40,927 nucleotides of DNA from Bacteroidales bacterium (GTDB taxonomy: Bacteria; Bacteroidota; Bacteroidia; Bacteroidales; P3). A model generated the notes under the pieces. It saw nothing but the letters and a program-made list of their open reading frames with translations. It ran no database searches and had not been told where the DNA came from. The stretch lies in NCBI GenBank assembly GCA_016296345.1, contig JAEDJL010000018.1, positions 1-40,927 of the forward strand, read 5' to 3'. A program made the position numbers and the translations under genes. Of this stretch, positions 8,456 through 16,965 are shown one piece after another (within the stretch, counting starts at the first letter, position 1; each line of letters opens with the position of its first letter).

Positions 8456-9400
8456 TCAGTGTCTGTAATTTTTGTTGTATATTCTCAATCCTAATTGTCC
8501 GAAACGCTCTGCATCATACTGATAAAGAGGCAGGTAATAATAGACTTGTTTGTATATTTCGAGACTTGCGGGATTTATCTCCCACCCCTCGCCAATCCTT
8601 ATTGCGATTATGTCTTCGGGCATCAAGTCCGAAAATGCCGTTTTAATGCTTTCCTGCTGTGTTTGCTCGTCAAAATAGACGTATTCGTTCTTTATTACGA
8701 ACAAATCCTCAATCTGCCGAAGGGTTGCGAACTCTCCGCCTTCGGGTTTGAAGACCTTGATTTTGTTTGACTTGACAAGCTCGAACAAAGAGGTGCAAAA
8801 AGGCATCTGATTGGGGTATCGCAAGGGGTGAACCGAAATAACGGTGTCGGGAATGTGAAAAACGCTTGCAGTATCGCTGCTCTCCTGAGGAAAAATCCAA
8901 AACAAAGGCAGCTGAACGCTGTCGTTGCTCTCGCCAGTAAACGCTCTGTATCTCACCATATAAGGACAATATGCCTTGACTTTCTTTTCCAAGGCAAGGT
9001 CTTGGTAAGTGTAGTTCACAAATTCCTCAAACTGAAACGCTCCCACAAAGGGTGCTATATATTCCCACAGAGTATCTTTGCCCAAAATCTTACCCGAGTA
9101 TTGCTTTTCGAAGTCTATGATTTTTTTCTCGACACTGTCCAAGTTCAACTCCCGCTTTCGCTCGTCGTATATCTTCACTCGCTTTTCCTTAACGGCTGAA
9201 AATATGATTTTTGCAAGCTCTTCTCTGAAATAAGCGGTGATGTGTTCGTACTTTTTGGGGTTCAGGGTATGCTCTGTTTCCCATTGAGGATTGAAAACGC
9301 CCACTTTGTGAAACTCATGCTCAATCGAATGTGTCATATATTGGGCTTTGAGAGAGCAAACCGCCAAAAGGCTCAACGCAAATGTCAAAATCTTTCTCAT
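8456..9400 (-). CDS. Secreted GldN-like protein 2
   Basis: A 314-residue exported protein with signal peptide MRKILTFALSLLAVCSLKAQ. I do not recognise it with certainty. Its layout parallels the upstream neighbour (9404-10411): two repeats of a module containing an F/I-x-F/I-G/E-E core followed by a conserved hydrophobic-Pro stretch, here FQFEEFVNYTYQDL...YCPYM and IRIGEGWEINPASL...YLPLY. This resembles the end of GldN/PorN proteins of the type IX secretion machinery (pattern R-x-x-E-x-W-F-x-D-K ... P), but the match is weak, and no GldK, GldL or GldM gene is nearby. It begins 3 bp after the neighbour's stop, so the pair is certainly cotranscribed and probably a tandem duplication. Confidence 0.6.
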   Translation of the reverse strand: MRKILTFALSLLAVCSLKAQYMTHSIEHEFHKVGVFNPQWETEHTLNPKKYEHITAYFREELAKIIFSAVKEKRVKIYDERKRELNLDSVEKKIIDFEKQYSGKILGKDTLWEYIAPFVGAFQFEEFVNYTYQDLALEKKVKAYCPYMVRYRAFTGESNDSVQLPLFWIFPQESSDTASVFHIPDTVISVHPLRYPNQMPFCTSLFELVKSNKIKVFKPEGGEFATLRQIEDLFVIKNEYVYFDEQTQQESIKTAFSDLMPEDIIAIRIGEGWEINPASLEIYKQVYYYLPLYQYDAERFGQLGLRIYNKNYRH

Positions 9401-9403
9401 TTT

Positions 9404-10411
9404 TTACCTCCTTCTGATATAATATAAGGGATATAAGCCTCTGAAATCTCCCTGTTTGCCGAATATAGAGACCATTGGGGCAAAATAATTGGTGTTTTTG
9501 ATGAAGTTAATGTTCACTTTGTCGAAATACCACTCCTCTCCAAATCTGAAATGGTCGATATTGTCGCTTGTGTATGAGGACTTTATAATGGTATCTCGCT
9601 CAGACACATTGCCATATTGGTCGGTCGATACAAGGGTTTCCAAAACATCGAATTGCTTTCGCTTGAGAATTTCGGGTTTTATGAACTCTTCGCTTGACGA
9701 AGGGGCTTCATAGACTTTGATATGTCCGTTTTCGGCTTTGTCGATGAGGGTTTCCAAAAATGGAACGGAATATTCTGCCTCCAAATGCGAGTCCCACCAG
9801 CGGTAAGGCTGAGGATTGTATATCGGAATGGCAAACTCTATGTTTCTTGCAACGACAACGGTGTCTTTATAGAGGATTTCTCCCTTTGGTCTGACCCAAC
9901 CGAGTTCGTATCTGAAAAGTGGTTTTATCTTCAACTCGTCTTGCTCAAAGACAATGGTGTCTCTGATTATCACGGGGTTGAATGCCAAAACTCTCTTGCC
10001 GATAAGCATATTGCTTTCGTCGTAATGCCATTGTTCTTCAAACTTTATGGCTCGTATCTGCTCCTCAATGATTTTCTGAACTTCCAAAGGAGTGTGCGTT
10101 TTGCCATATTGCTTGTTCAAGGCGAGAGTCAGCGAACTCATAAGGCTGTCATACACAATGCTGTCGCCCTTAAAGGTGGTAAAGAAGAGCTTTTTGTTCT
10201 TTGCCAAGGCGTTCACTTGGTCTATTGTCTGCCACCAAAAACGCTTATCGACCAAATAATCATACACAATGGAGTCTTTGGTTGCAGAAGAGGCGATTTT
10301 GCCCTGCATAATAGGGACTTCATACACAATTTTCATCGTCAGCAGCCTCTCTTGCGAGTAAAGAAAAGTCGCAAACAGCACTGCCGATGCAAAAAACAAC
10401 AGTCTTTTCAT
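9404..10411 (-). CDS. Secreted GldN-like protein 1
   Basis: A 335-residue exported protein. The chosen ATG at 10411 opens a clear signal peptide (MKRLLFFASAVLFATFLYSQ). An upstream ATG at 10471 would add 20 residues, but a TACCTTTG promoter element (10434-10441) lies inside that extension. Near the end, HFRFGEEWYFDKVNINF followed by an Asn/Pro turn and FRGLYPLYYI resembles the C-terminal part of GldN/PorN. A second copy of the module lies earlier as IKFEEQWHYDESNMLIGKRVLAFNP. GldN is a periplasmic ring component of type IX secretion; here only a divergent relationship can be argued. The next gene, its probable paralogue, starts 3 bp downstream. Confidence 0.6.
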   Translation of the reverse strand: MKRLLFFASAVLFATFLYSQERLLTMKIVYEVPIMQGKIASSATKDSIVYDYLVDKRFWWQTIDQVNALAKNKKLFFTTFKGDSIVYDSLMSSLTLALNKQYGKTHTPLEVQKIIEEQIRAIKFEEQWHYDESNMLIGKRVLAFNPVIIRDTIVFEQDELKIKPLFRYELGWVRPKGEILYKDTVVVARNIEFAIPIYNPQPYRWWDSHLEAEYSVPFLETLIDKAENGHIKVYEAPSSSEEFIKPEILKRKQFDVLETLVSTDQYGNVSERDTIIKSSYTSDNIDHFRFGEEWYFDKVNINFIKNTNYFAPMVSIFGKQGDFRGLYPLYYIRRR

Positions 10412-10433
10412 CTGAATATTTGATTTGCTCGTG

Positions 10434-10441
10434 CAAAGGTA
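10434..10441 (-). promoter_or_regulatory. Promoter -7 element (TACCTTTG) of the GldN-like pair
   Basis: Minus-strand TACCTTTG fits TAnnTTTG and lies 22 bp before the ATG at 10411, just after the aroA stop. No TTTG is seen at the -33 distance. Confidence 0.5.
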
Positions 10442-10467
10442 GCTTTTATTTTGGTTTTTGGGGAGTT

Positions 10468-11799
10468 TCAAGACAAGGAAAGGTCAAAAAACTTTGAGAA
10501 TTCTTCCCAATAGTTCGGAAAAGACTTCTCGACGCAATCGGGATTTTTGATGATGACTTTTTCACTCACCGAAGCAAAAAGAGACATCGCCATTGCAAAT
10601 CGGTGGTCGTTGTAACTATCTGTTTCCAAGACCATTTTGCCATCGAACAAAGAGCTGTCGTAATCGTAAATCGCCAATGAAGAACTATCGGACTGCAATT
10701 TGAGACCCATTTTCTTCAACTCTGCAACAAGGTTTCCCAATCGGTCTGATTCTTTGTGGACAAGAGTTTCAAGACCCTTGTATTCAAACGCTTGTCTCAA
10801 ACAAACAGCCGTTACAACAAGCGGAAGAAACAAATCGGGGCAAGATTTGAAGTCGATTTTTGCCACTTTGTTGTTCTCTCTGCTTGTTTCGGAGTAAGAA
10901 AGCAAAGCACAATCGTCTGCAAACAAGGTTTTTACTCCGAAAAATTCAAAAAAAAGTTCCCTGACTGCGGCATCTCCCTGCAAGGAATTGTCTCCAAGAC
11001 CTTTTATTTTGAGCAAAGGGAGCTTCAACACTGCCACAAGAGCATACGCAAAGGCTGCCGACGACCAGTCTGCTTCCACTTCAAACTCTCCGAACTTGTA
11101 TTCTACGGGACTAATTTGCAATATGTTATCCGACAACTTAATTTCAGCTCCGCAATCTCTCATAAGAGAGAGCGTCATATCAATATAAGGTTTTGAAACT
11201 TGTGCATCTGAAAGGCTGATACTCAGACCTTTTTGCATATATGGGGCAATCATTGCCAAAGCACTTGCAAACTGACTGCTGTAATTTGGAGGCAATGTGA
11301 TACAATCGCCTCCCGAAAGGGGTTTTCCTTTGATTTTCAGAGGGAAAACACGTCCTGCTCCTGCAATTTCAATATCTGCTCCCAAGCGTTTCAAGACATC
11401 TATCAGCGGCATGAGAGGTCTGTGTTCCATTCTCTCGTCTGCTTTTATCAACCACTTGCCGTATGTGATTGAAAGCAAGGCTATAAGAAACCTGCAAGTC
11501 GTTCCTGCATTCTTACAATCGAATTCTGCAAAATTGTCTTGCCGATTGATAGAAACAAAACGGCGTCTTGTCGGAATGAAACGGCGTCTTGGCAAAATAA
11601 AACGCCGTTTTATTTCAGCCAAATGGCGTTTTAGCAAAAGGGTATCGTCAGATGAAGACAAATTCTTTATTTTCAGCGAACTGTCTGCAAGAAAACCAAT
11701 AATAAGAAGGCGGTTGGAAATACTTTTTGAGCTTGGCAGAGAGAAAAAAAGCTCGCTTTGCTGTTTTCTTCTGCCGATTGTGGCAATCGAATGCGTCAT
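10468..11799 (-). CDS. aroA: 3-phosphoshikimate 1-carboxyvinyltransferase (EPSP synthase) with repeat-derived insert
   Basis: Sixth step of the shikimate pathway: joins phosphoenolpyruvate and shikimate 3-phosphate. The 443 residues retain the catalytic landmarks: SSKSISNR (23-30, shikimate-phosphate Lys25/Ser26/Arg30), NAGTTCRF (97-104), the CPD aspartate, ESDRLGNL and NDHRFAMAMSL. Residues about 57-86 are unusual: Arg-rich heptads (AEIKRRF, ILPRRRF, IPTRRRF) encoded by an exact 21-bp DNA repeat (11555-11645) shared with intergenic repeats of this window. In remembered Bacteroidota AroA sequences this loop is about 20 residues shorter. The frame is intact, so the enzyme is probably functional. 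The ATG overlaps the stop of the sigma-54 activator by 4 bp (ATGA), implying coupled translation. Confidence 0.93.
   Translation of the reverse strand: MTHSIATIGRRKQQSELFFSLPSSKSISNRLLIIGFLADSSLKIKNLSSSDDTLLLKRHLAEIKRRFILPRRRFIPTRRRFVSINRQDNFAEFDCKNAGTTCRFLIALLSITYGKWLIKADERMEHRPLMPLIDVLKRLGADIEIAGAGRVFPLKIKGKPLSGGDCITLPPNYSSQFASALAMIAPYMQKGLSISLSDAQVSKPYIDMTLSLMRDCGAEIKLSDNILQISPVEYKFGEFEVEADWSSAAFAYALVAVLKLPLLKIKGLGDNSLQGDAAVRELFFEFFGVKTLFADDCALLSYSETSRENNKVAKIDFKSCPDLFLPLVVTAVCLRQAFEYKGLETLVHKESDRLGNLVAELKKMGLKLQSDSSSLAIYDYDSSLFDGKMVLETDSYNDHRFAMAMSLFASVSEKVIIKNPDCVEKSFPNYWEEFSKFFDLSLS
11555..11645 (-). repeat. 21-bp tandem repeat inside aroA (four units)
   Basis: On the plus strand the cores CGGCG, CGGCG, CGCCG and TGGCG lie at 11561, 11582, 11603 and 11624, exactly 21 bp apart, inside A/T-rich linkers. 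The third unit has the core inverted. Units such as AAACGGCGTCTTG are the same type as those in the intergenic repeats at 23341, 31322 and 40580. Because 21 is divisible by three, the aroA frame stays open and the array is read as KRRF/RRRF heptads. Confidence 0.9.
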
Positions 11800-12980
11800 T
11801 TCTTTTTGTTAAGGTCGTAATCTATCATTTTGCGATAGAGAGTTCTCTCGGAAAATCCGAGTTCCTTTGCGGCAGCACTGCGTTTGCCTCCGTTTCTTTC
11901 GAGAGCTGCAATGATAGCTTGCTTTTCCAAGTCTCTGAGATTGACGGTTTCGGGTTTCTTTGTGTGTTCTTCGGGATAGTCGATTACCATTTCGCTCTCC
12001 GTTTCGGACAAGGGAGCAGACAAAAGCGGCGAATGAGTTGAAGAATTGAACATATTGACAATCACAGACTTCAATCTGACAACCTCAGCCTTCAAATCTT
12101 CGATGTCTTTCTTGTTTTGCAAAACTATATTGACTATGTCGTCATTCTCGTTGCAAACGCTGTCGCTCTGAACCACTATCGGAAGACGCTCCATTGGCGG
12201 AATGTAGGTTTTAAGTCTCTGTTCGTCTATCTCTCTGTTCATTTCGAGAAGAGAAATCCGCTCTGCAATGTTTTTAAGTTCCCTTACATTGCCTCGCCAC
12301 GGGTAACTTTTCAAATAATCAACCGCTTCGGGCGAAAGACTTATCCTCGGAATATTGTATTTCTCGGCAAGCTCGCTGCAAAAATAGCGAAACAGCAAGG
12401 GAATGTCCTCTTGTCTTTCTCTCAAAGAAGGAACGGTTATGTTGATTTGGTTTAGTCGGTAATACAAATCGCTTCTGAACCTGCCTTGTTCAACAGCCTT
12501 CAAAAGGTTTACGTTTGTTGCTGCAACAATTCGCACATCGACCTTCACAGCTGTTGAAGCTCCGACGGGAAGAAACTCTCCGTTTTCGATAACTCGAAGA
12601 AGTTTTGCCTGCATTGTGTAAGGCAACTCGCCAACTTCGTCAAGGAAAATAGTACCATTGTCAGCCTCTGCAAAATATCCTCGTCTGTCTCTTTCAGCTC
12701 CTGTAAATGAACCTTTGACGTGTCCGAACAATTCGCTTTCTATTGTTCCCTCGGGAATGGCTGCACAGTTTACGGCAATATATTTTTTTTGTTTTCGATT
12801 GCTGTACTGATGTATTATGCGGGAAAACACATCTTTTCCCGCACCACTTTCTCCCACAATCAGAACACTTGCATCTGTCTTTGCAACTCTTATTGCAATG
12901 TCGATGGCTCGGTTCAAAAGAGGGCTGTTTCCAAATATTCTGAATTGTTTCTTGACTTTTTGTACGTCTGTTTCGGACAT
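11796..12980 (-). CDS. Sigma-54-dependent Fis-family transcriptional activator
   Basis: An AAA+ enhancer-binding protein of 394 residues that should use ATP to open RpoN-bound promoters. The AAA+ domain starts almost at the N-terminus, with no receiver or GAF domain: Walker A GESGAGKD (43-50), Walker B GTIFLDEVG (109-117), arginine-finger region FRSDLYYRLN. The sigma-54-contacting loop reads GSFTGA (90-95) instead of GAFTGA. A Fis-type helix-turn-helix closes the protein (about 345-394, with GGKRSAAAKELGFSERTLYRK). The lack of a sensory domain suggests control by its own level or by a partner. Its stop overlaps the aroA start by 4 bp. Its target is not evident. Confidence 0.93.
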   Translation of the reverse strand: MSETDVQKVKKQFRIFGNSPLLNRAIDIAIRVAKTDASVLIVGESGAGKDVFSRIIHQYSNRKQKKYIAVNCAAIPEGTIESELFGHVKGSFTGAERDRRGYFAEADNGTIFLDEVGELPYTMQAKLLRVIENGEFLPVGASTAVKVDVRIVAATNVNLLKAVEQGRFRSDLYYRLNQINITVPSLRERQEDIPLLFRYFCSELAEKYNIPRISLSPEAVDYLKSYPWRGNVRELKNIAERISLLEMNREIDEQRLKTYIPPMERLPIVVQSDSVCNENDDIVNIVLQNKKDIEDLKAEVVRLKSVIVNMFNSSTHSPLLSAPLSETESEMVIDYPEEHTKKPETVNLRDLEKQAIIAALERNGGKRSAAAKELGFSERTLYRKMIDYDLNKKK

Positions 12981-13018
12981 TTCACAAACCGATTTATTGA
13001 TTTGCCGACAAAAAACGC

Positions 13019-13711
13019 TTAGAAATTAAATCCTATATAAAGTTTGAAAGTATTCATTCCCAAATCGGCTCTGTCTTGTAGCACAGGTGTCGATGCAAAA
13101 TCGGGAATAATGTCCTTGTTGTAGTCAAGATTTGCTTTTCCGAAGAGGAATTCTCCTCCGAAAGAGAACCATTGATATTTCAATTCCAAGTTAATGGAAA
13201 ATCTGTTTGAGAAAGCAAAGCAACCTGCCCTCTCTTCTTTGGGGTGTAGTGGTGATCTGCCCAAAGTTCTTGTGCCGAATACCAAAGTAGGACAATACTT
13301 TGCCGATGCTGCAACACACAATCCGTCAATCAATTCCATTTGAACAGCCAAACCAATCTTTGGTCCTGCGGTCATCAAAAAGCCGTCTTGTGTTTTGTAG
13401 TTGTGCAAACTGTCTGCAACAGTACCTGTTTCATAACTATAATCGTAGGTCTTGCCCGAATTAAATCCCAATTCCATAAAGGTAACATCAATTCCGGGAG
13501 TGAAAAGGTCTCCCATTACCACATCGAAATAGAAAGTATGACCATATTCGACGCCAAATCCTTGCGAATAAAAGTCGCTATATTGTCCTATAGGGTTGAT
13601 GTATTGTCCTCTTACGTAGTTTGCTCTCGGGTTTTGTGCAGAAGAGCAAAACGAAACGAACAATGCAACGGGCAGAACTGCCAACTTCAAAAATGATTTT
13701 AATGTTTTCAT
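13019..13711 (-). CDS. Small outer-membrane beta-barrel protein
   Basis: A 230-residue exported protein with signal peptide MKTLKSFLKLAVLPVALFVSF, cleaved near SSAQ. The mature part shows repeated amphipathic strands (GFGVEYGHTFYFDVV, LKYQWFSFGGEFLFG) and ends in LYIGFNF, the aromatic C-terminus typical of outer-membrane barrels recognised by BamA. About 10 strands could fit. No closer family is recognised. It lies between ssb (30 bp upstream) and the sigma-54 activator (38 bp downstream), all on the same strand. Confidence 0.75.
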   Translation of the reverse strand: MKTLKSFLKLAVLPVALFVSFCSSAQNPRANYVRGQYINPIGQYSDFYSQGFGVEYGHTFYFDVVMGDLFTPGIDVTFMELGFNSGKTYDYSYETGTVADSLHNYKTQDGFLMTAGPKIGLAVQMELIDGLCVAASAKYCPTLVFGTRTLGRSPLHPKEERAGCFAFSNRFSINLELKYQWFSFGGEFLFGKANLDYNKDIIPDFASTPVLQDRADLGMNTFKLYIGFNF

Positions 13712-13741
13712 TCTATGATTTATTTAATTGGTTATTCAAAA

Positions 13742-14239
13742 TTAGAAAGGTAAATCGCCAAGTTTCTCGATTTCGGTGTCTTCGCTCAACAATTTGGAAA
13801 GGTTGGAGTTTGATTTGTTTTCCAAATTTGGGAAGTTGTCGGCAATTATTTCCTCATATACTTGTTCGGAATTTTGATTTTCTGTTTCGTTTGCAGAAAT
13901 TGCAACATTGTATTGTCGAGTCAAAATCTCAAAGTTGTCTGCAATTATCTCCACAACGCGACGTTTGTAGCCTTCTTTGTCTTCTCTTATTCTCGAACGT
14001 ATCTTTCCTTCGACATAAATCTGCATTCCTTTTTTCAAGAAGCGTTCTGCAATCTCGGCAAGCCCTCTCCAACAAACTATGTTGTGCCATTCGGTTTCTT
14101 CAACCTTGGAACCGTCTTTTGATTTGTGGACTTCCGTGGTTGCAAGCGAGAAAGTGGCTTTCTTGACGCTGTCAAAAGAAACAACTTCGGGGTCTCTGCC
14201 CAAATTACCTATCAATATCACCTTGTTTACTCCCACCAT
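13742..14239 (-). CDS. ssb: Single-stranded DNA-binding protein
   Basis: Coats single-stranded DNA in replication, recombination and repair. The N-terminal OB fold is clear in the 165 residues: VNKVILIGNLGRDPEV, then ATTEVHKSKDGSKVEETEWHNIV, FLKKGMQIYVEGKI. A polar linker follows, and the tail ends in the acidic partner-binding tip LGDLPF. The ATG at 14239 gives the usual N-terminus. A TACCTTTG promoter element lies 31 bp upstream. Confidence 0.96.
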   Translation of the reverse strand: MVGVNKVILIGNLGRDPEVVSFDSVKKATFSLATTEVHKSKDGSKVEETEWHNIVCWRGLAEIAERFLKKGMQIYVEGKIRSRIREDKEGYKRRVVEIIADNFEILTRQYNVAISANETENQNSEQVYEEIIADNFPNLENKSNSNLSKLLSEDTEIEKLGDLPF

Positions 14240-14269
14240 AAAAACACTCTATTGCGATTTAACATCGTG

Positions 14270-14277
14270 CAAAGGTA
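14270..14277 (-). promoter_or_regulatory. Promoter -7 element (TACCTTTG) of ssb
   Basis: Minus-strand TACCTTTG fits TAnnTTTG, 31 bp before the ssb ATG. At the -33 distance there is only a TTTCG, so the upstream box is weak. Confidence 0.55.
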
Positions 14278-14365
14278 CAACAAAAAAAGATAAACGTGCG
14301 AAACAATATGCCGATTTGTCGTTTCGCCACAACTAACACTCTACCCGACAGACTTCTTTCTCGGC

Positions 14366-15031
14366 TTATTCTTCTTCTCTTGGCTGAATAATTACGCCCC
14401 ATTCTCTTTTTGTGGCGGTTTTTCCTACCAATTTGATGTGTTCTATTGCATATCGCTCGCATGGATGTATGCCTATCACATCTACAACGCCGTCGCAAAC
14501 TTTCAAAACCACCTTATTCATATTGTAACCGTTTTTTCGTTTCCACTGATGGGTAAACAATTCGTGTGGTTCGACAGCTTTGTAGTTCGGACAGTCATAT
14601 TCGTGAACCAAAACGCAGAACAGCTCTTTCCACTTGGTGTCTTTGTAAGTCCAAATGCGAAAATAATTGAGGTTTGAGAAGTCTCTGTTCACCGTCATGA
14701 AAGATATTTCGTCTCCTCCGTCGCCGTCCAAATCTCCTTCGTTGATTAGGAAATATACACCGAGGTCTCCGTCCAACCGAAGGGGAGTAAGCTCGTCGTT
14801 ATCGGAGAAAAGAGTTGTCGCACTCTCATAAAGATTTTCCGAAAAGCCGTCTCCGTCAAAGTCTCCTCTGATACTGAAACGCGAAGCGTCCGTTTTGTTC
14901 CATTTCCATTGCGAAGGGTCTCTTTGGTCTATGATTACATCTGTCCAAGGCTTCAATTCTTCGCTTTGAGCAAGCAAAACGATGTTGCAAAACCCCAAAA
15001 GGGCAAGTAGAAAACACAATCCTTTTTTCAT
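14366..15031 (-). CDS. Secreted protein with DxDxDG repeats (FG-GAP-like)
   Basis: A 221-residue exported protein with signal peptide MKKGLCFLLALLGFCNIVLLAQS. It carries two acidic calcium-loop-like motifs, RGDFDGDGFSENLY and NEGDLDGDGGDEISF, spaced as in FG-GAP/VCBS-type beta-propeller repeats, with a third acidic stretch (SDNDELTPLRLDGDLG) between them. Such loops usually bind Ca2+ and stabilise extracytoplasmic proteins. With only two clear repeats it is too small for a whole propeller. It starts 18 bp after the parE stop and is probably on the same transcript, although no functional link is obvious. Confidence 0.7.
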   Translation of the reverse strand: MKKGLCFLLALLGFCNIVLLAQSEELKPWTDVIIDQRDPSQWKWNKTDASRFSIRGDFDGDGFSENLYESATTLFSDNDELTPLRLDGDLGVYFLINEGDLDGDGGDEISFMTVNRDFSNLNYFRIWTYKDTKWKELFCVLVHEYDCPNYKAVEPHELFTHQWKRKNGYNMNKVVLKVCDGVVDVIGIHPCERYAIEHIKLVGKTATKREWGVIIQPREEE

Positions 15032-15049
15032 ATATTCTTCATTCCGATT

Positions 15050-16918
15050 TTAATCAATATCCTCATAACGCAGGTTTTGTATGATATATTCTTGTCGTTC
15101 GGGAGAATTGGAACCCATAAAGAAGGATAACACTTCTCCGACCGACGATTCTTTGTTGAGAATTATAGGGTCTAATCTTATGTCTTTGCCGATAAAGTAG
15201 CGAAATTCATCAGAAGAAATCTCTCCAAGCCCCTTAAAACGAGTAATTTCGACGTTTCCTCTCAATTTTTCGGCAGCTTCGTCTCTTTCTTTTTCGTTAT
15301 AGCAGTAGAGTGTTTGCTTTTTGTTTCTCACTCTGAAAAGCGGGGTTTGCAAAATATAGACATGACCTGCCTTTACCAAGTCGGGGAAGAACCTGAGGAA
15401 GAAAGTCATGAGCAACATACGGATATGCATTCCATCGACGTCGGCATCGGTTGCTATAACCACGTTGTTGTATCTCAAATTGTCCATATCTTCGTCTATG
15501 TTCAAGGCATTGTGCAACAAGTTAAGCTCTTCGTTTCGATAAACAAACTCTTTGCTCTTGCCAAACGAGTTTTCGGGTTTTCCTCTTAGCGAAAAGACTG
15601 CCTGAGTATTGACGTCTCTGCTCTTTGTTATCGAACCGGAAGCCGAATCTCCCTCGGTAATGAAGAGAGTCGATTCGAGACGACGGGGGTCTTTGCTGTT
15701 GTAATGTACTCTGCAATCTCTCAATTTCTTGTTCGTAAGGCTTACTTTCTTGGCACTTTCTTTTGCCAACTTGCGAATGCTTTGCATTCCCTTACGTTCT
15801 TTCTCGTTGCGGACAACTTTTTGCAATATCGCATCGGCTGCCTCGGAGTTTATGTGAAGATAGTCGTCCAATGTTCGGCGAACAATATCTGCAATATAGG
15901 TTTTTACTGCCACTCCGCTGCCGTCGGGTTGCATATTGGTAGAACCGAGCTTCGTTTTGGTCTGAGATTCAAACACGGGTTCTTTTATTCGCAAGCTGAT
16001 TGCGGCAACAAGTCCTTGTCTTATGTCTGAGGGTTCGTAGTCTTTTTTGTAAAACTCTTTAAGTACTTTTACCAAGGCTTCTCTAAATCCTGCAAGGTGT
16101 GTGCCTCCCTGAGTGGTGTTCTGACCATTGACAAAGGAGTAATGTTCTTCGGTATAGACTTTGTCGGAATGTGTGAAGGCAAATTCAAAGTTTTCTTCGC
16201 TCAAATGGATTATCGGATAGAGACTGTCGGCTTCGTTCATGCTGCTTAGCAACAAATCTTTCAAGCCATTCTTGGAGTAGAACTTCTTTCCGTTGTATTT
16301 TATGGTCAGTCCTTTGTTCAAACAGACATATCTCCATATCATTTTGGTGATATAGTCGTCAATAAAGGCATACTTGCCAAATATTCTCGGGTCGTTGTCG
16401 GGTATAAACTCGACACAAGTGCCGTTTTCCAAGTCGGTTGGTTGCAAAGGCTCGTCTTTAATGATTTGTCCTTTCTGAAATTCTGCTATTTTGGTCTGTC
16501 CGTCTCTTACAGATTGTACTTTGAAATAGGAAGAAAGGGCATTCACAGCCTTTGTTCCCACTCCGTTCATTCCTACCGACTTTTGAAAAACTTCCGAATC
16601 GTACTTTGCTCCCGTGTTCATTTTGGAAACGCAATCGACAACCTTTGACAGCGGAATGCCTCGTCCGTAATCTCTGATGCGGACACGTTTGGTCTCAAAA
16701 TCTACATCAACCTCTATAACCTTGCCGCAACCCATCGTAAATTCGTCGATGGAATTGTCTATTACTTCCTTAATCAGCACATACACACCGTCGTCTGCCG
16801 AAGCTCCGTCGCCCAATTTGCCTATGTACATGCCGGGACGAAGACGTATATGCTCCGACCAGTCCAACGATTTGATGTTATCTTCGGTATAATCTGTCCT
16901 GTTGTTTTGTTCTTCCAT
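15050..16918 (-). CDS. parE: DNA topoisomerase IV subunit B (ParE)
   Basis: ATPase subunit of topoisomerase IV; partner of ParC at 272-2824. In the 622 residues the GHKL ATP site is visible as EVIDNSIDEF (51-60), DYGRGIPL and GVGTKAVNALS. QTKTKLGSTN marks the transducer, and TOPRIM metal-binding motifs FITEGDSASGS and DADVDGMHI follow. The short length without the GyrB insert, and the Bacteroidota-type opening DWSEHIRLRPGMYIGKLGDG, indicate ParE. I chose ATG 16918 (MEEQ); an ATG at 16924 is also possible. The longer frame reaching 17206 runs through another gene and is not credible. The promoter element at 16932-16939 leaves a leader of only a few bases. Confidence 0.94.
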   Translation of the reverse strand: MEEQNNRTDYTEDNIKSLDWSEHIRLRPGMYIGKLGDGASADDGVYVLIKEVIDNSIDEFTMGCGKVIEVDVDFETKRVRIRDYGRGIPLSKVVDCVSKMNTGAKYDSEVFQKSVGMNGVGTKAVNALSSYFKVQSVRDGQTKIAEFQKGQIIKDEPLQPTDLENGTCVEFIPDNDPRIFGKYAFIDDYITKMIWRYVCLNKGLTIKYNGKKFYSKNGLKDLLLSSMNEADSLYPIIHLSEENFEFAFTHSDKVYTEEHYSFVNGQNTTQGGTHLAGFREALVKVLKEFYKKDYEPSDIRQGLVAAISLRIKEPVFESQTKTKLGSTNMQPDGSGVAVKTYIADIVRRTLDDYLHINSEAADAILQKVVRNEKERKGMQSIRKLAKESAKKVSLTNKKLRDCRVHYNSKDPRRLESTLFITEGDSASGSITKSRDVNTQAVFSLRGKPENSFGKSKEFVYRNEELNLLHNALNIDEDMDNLRYNNVVIATDADVDGMHIRMLLMTFFLRFFPDLVKAGHVYILQTPLFRVRNKKQTLYCYNEKERDEAAEKLRGNVEITRFKGLGEISSDEFRYFIGKDIRLDPIILNKESSVGEVLSFFMGSNSPERQEYIIQNLRYEDID

Positions 16919-16931
16919 GGTCATGAGAGTG

Positions 16932-16939
16932 CAAATGTA
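16932..16939 (-). promoter_or_regulatory. Promoter -7 element (TACATTTG) of parE
   Basis: Minus-strand TACATTTG fits TAnnTTTG. It ends only 13 bp before the ATG at 16918, so the transcript would have almost no leader. No TTTG is seen at -33. Confidence 0.45.
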
Positions 16940-16965
16940 CAAAAAAAAATCAAAACTATCCGAAC

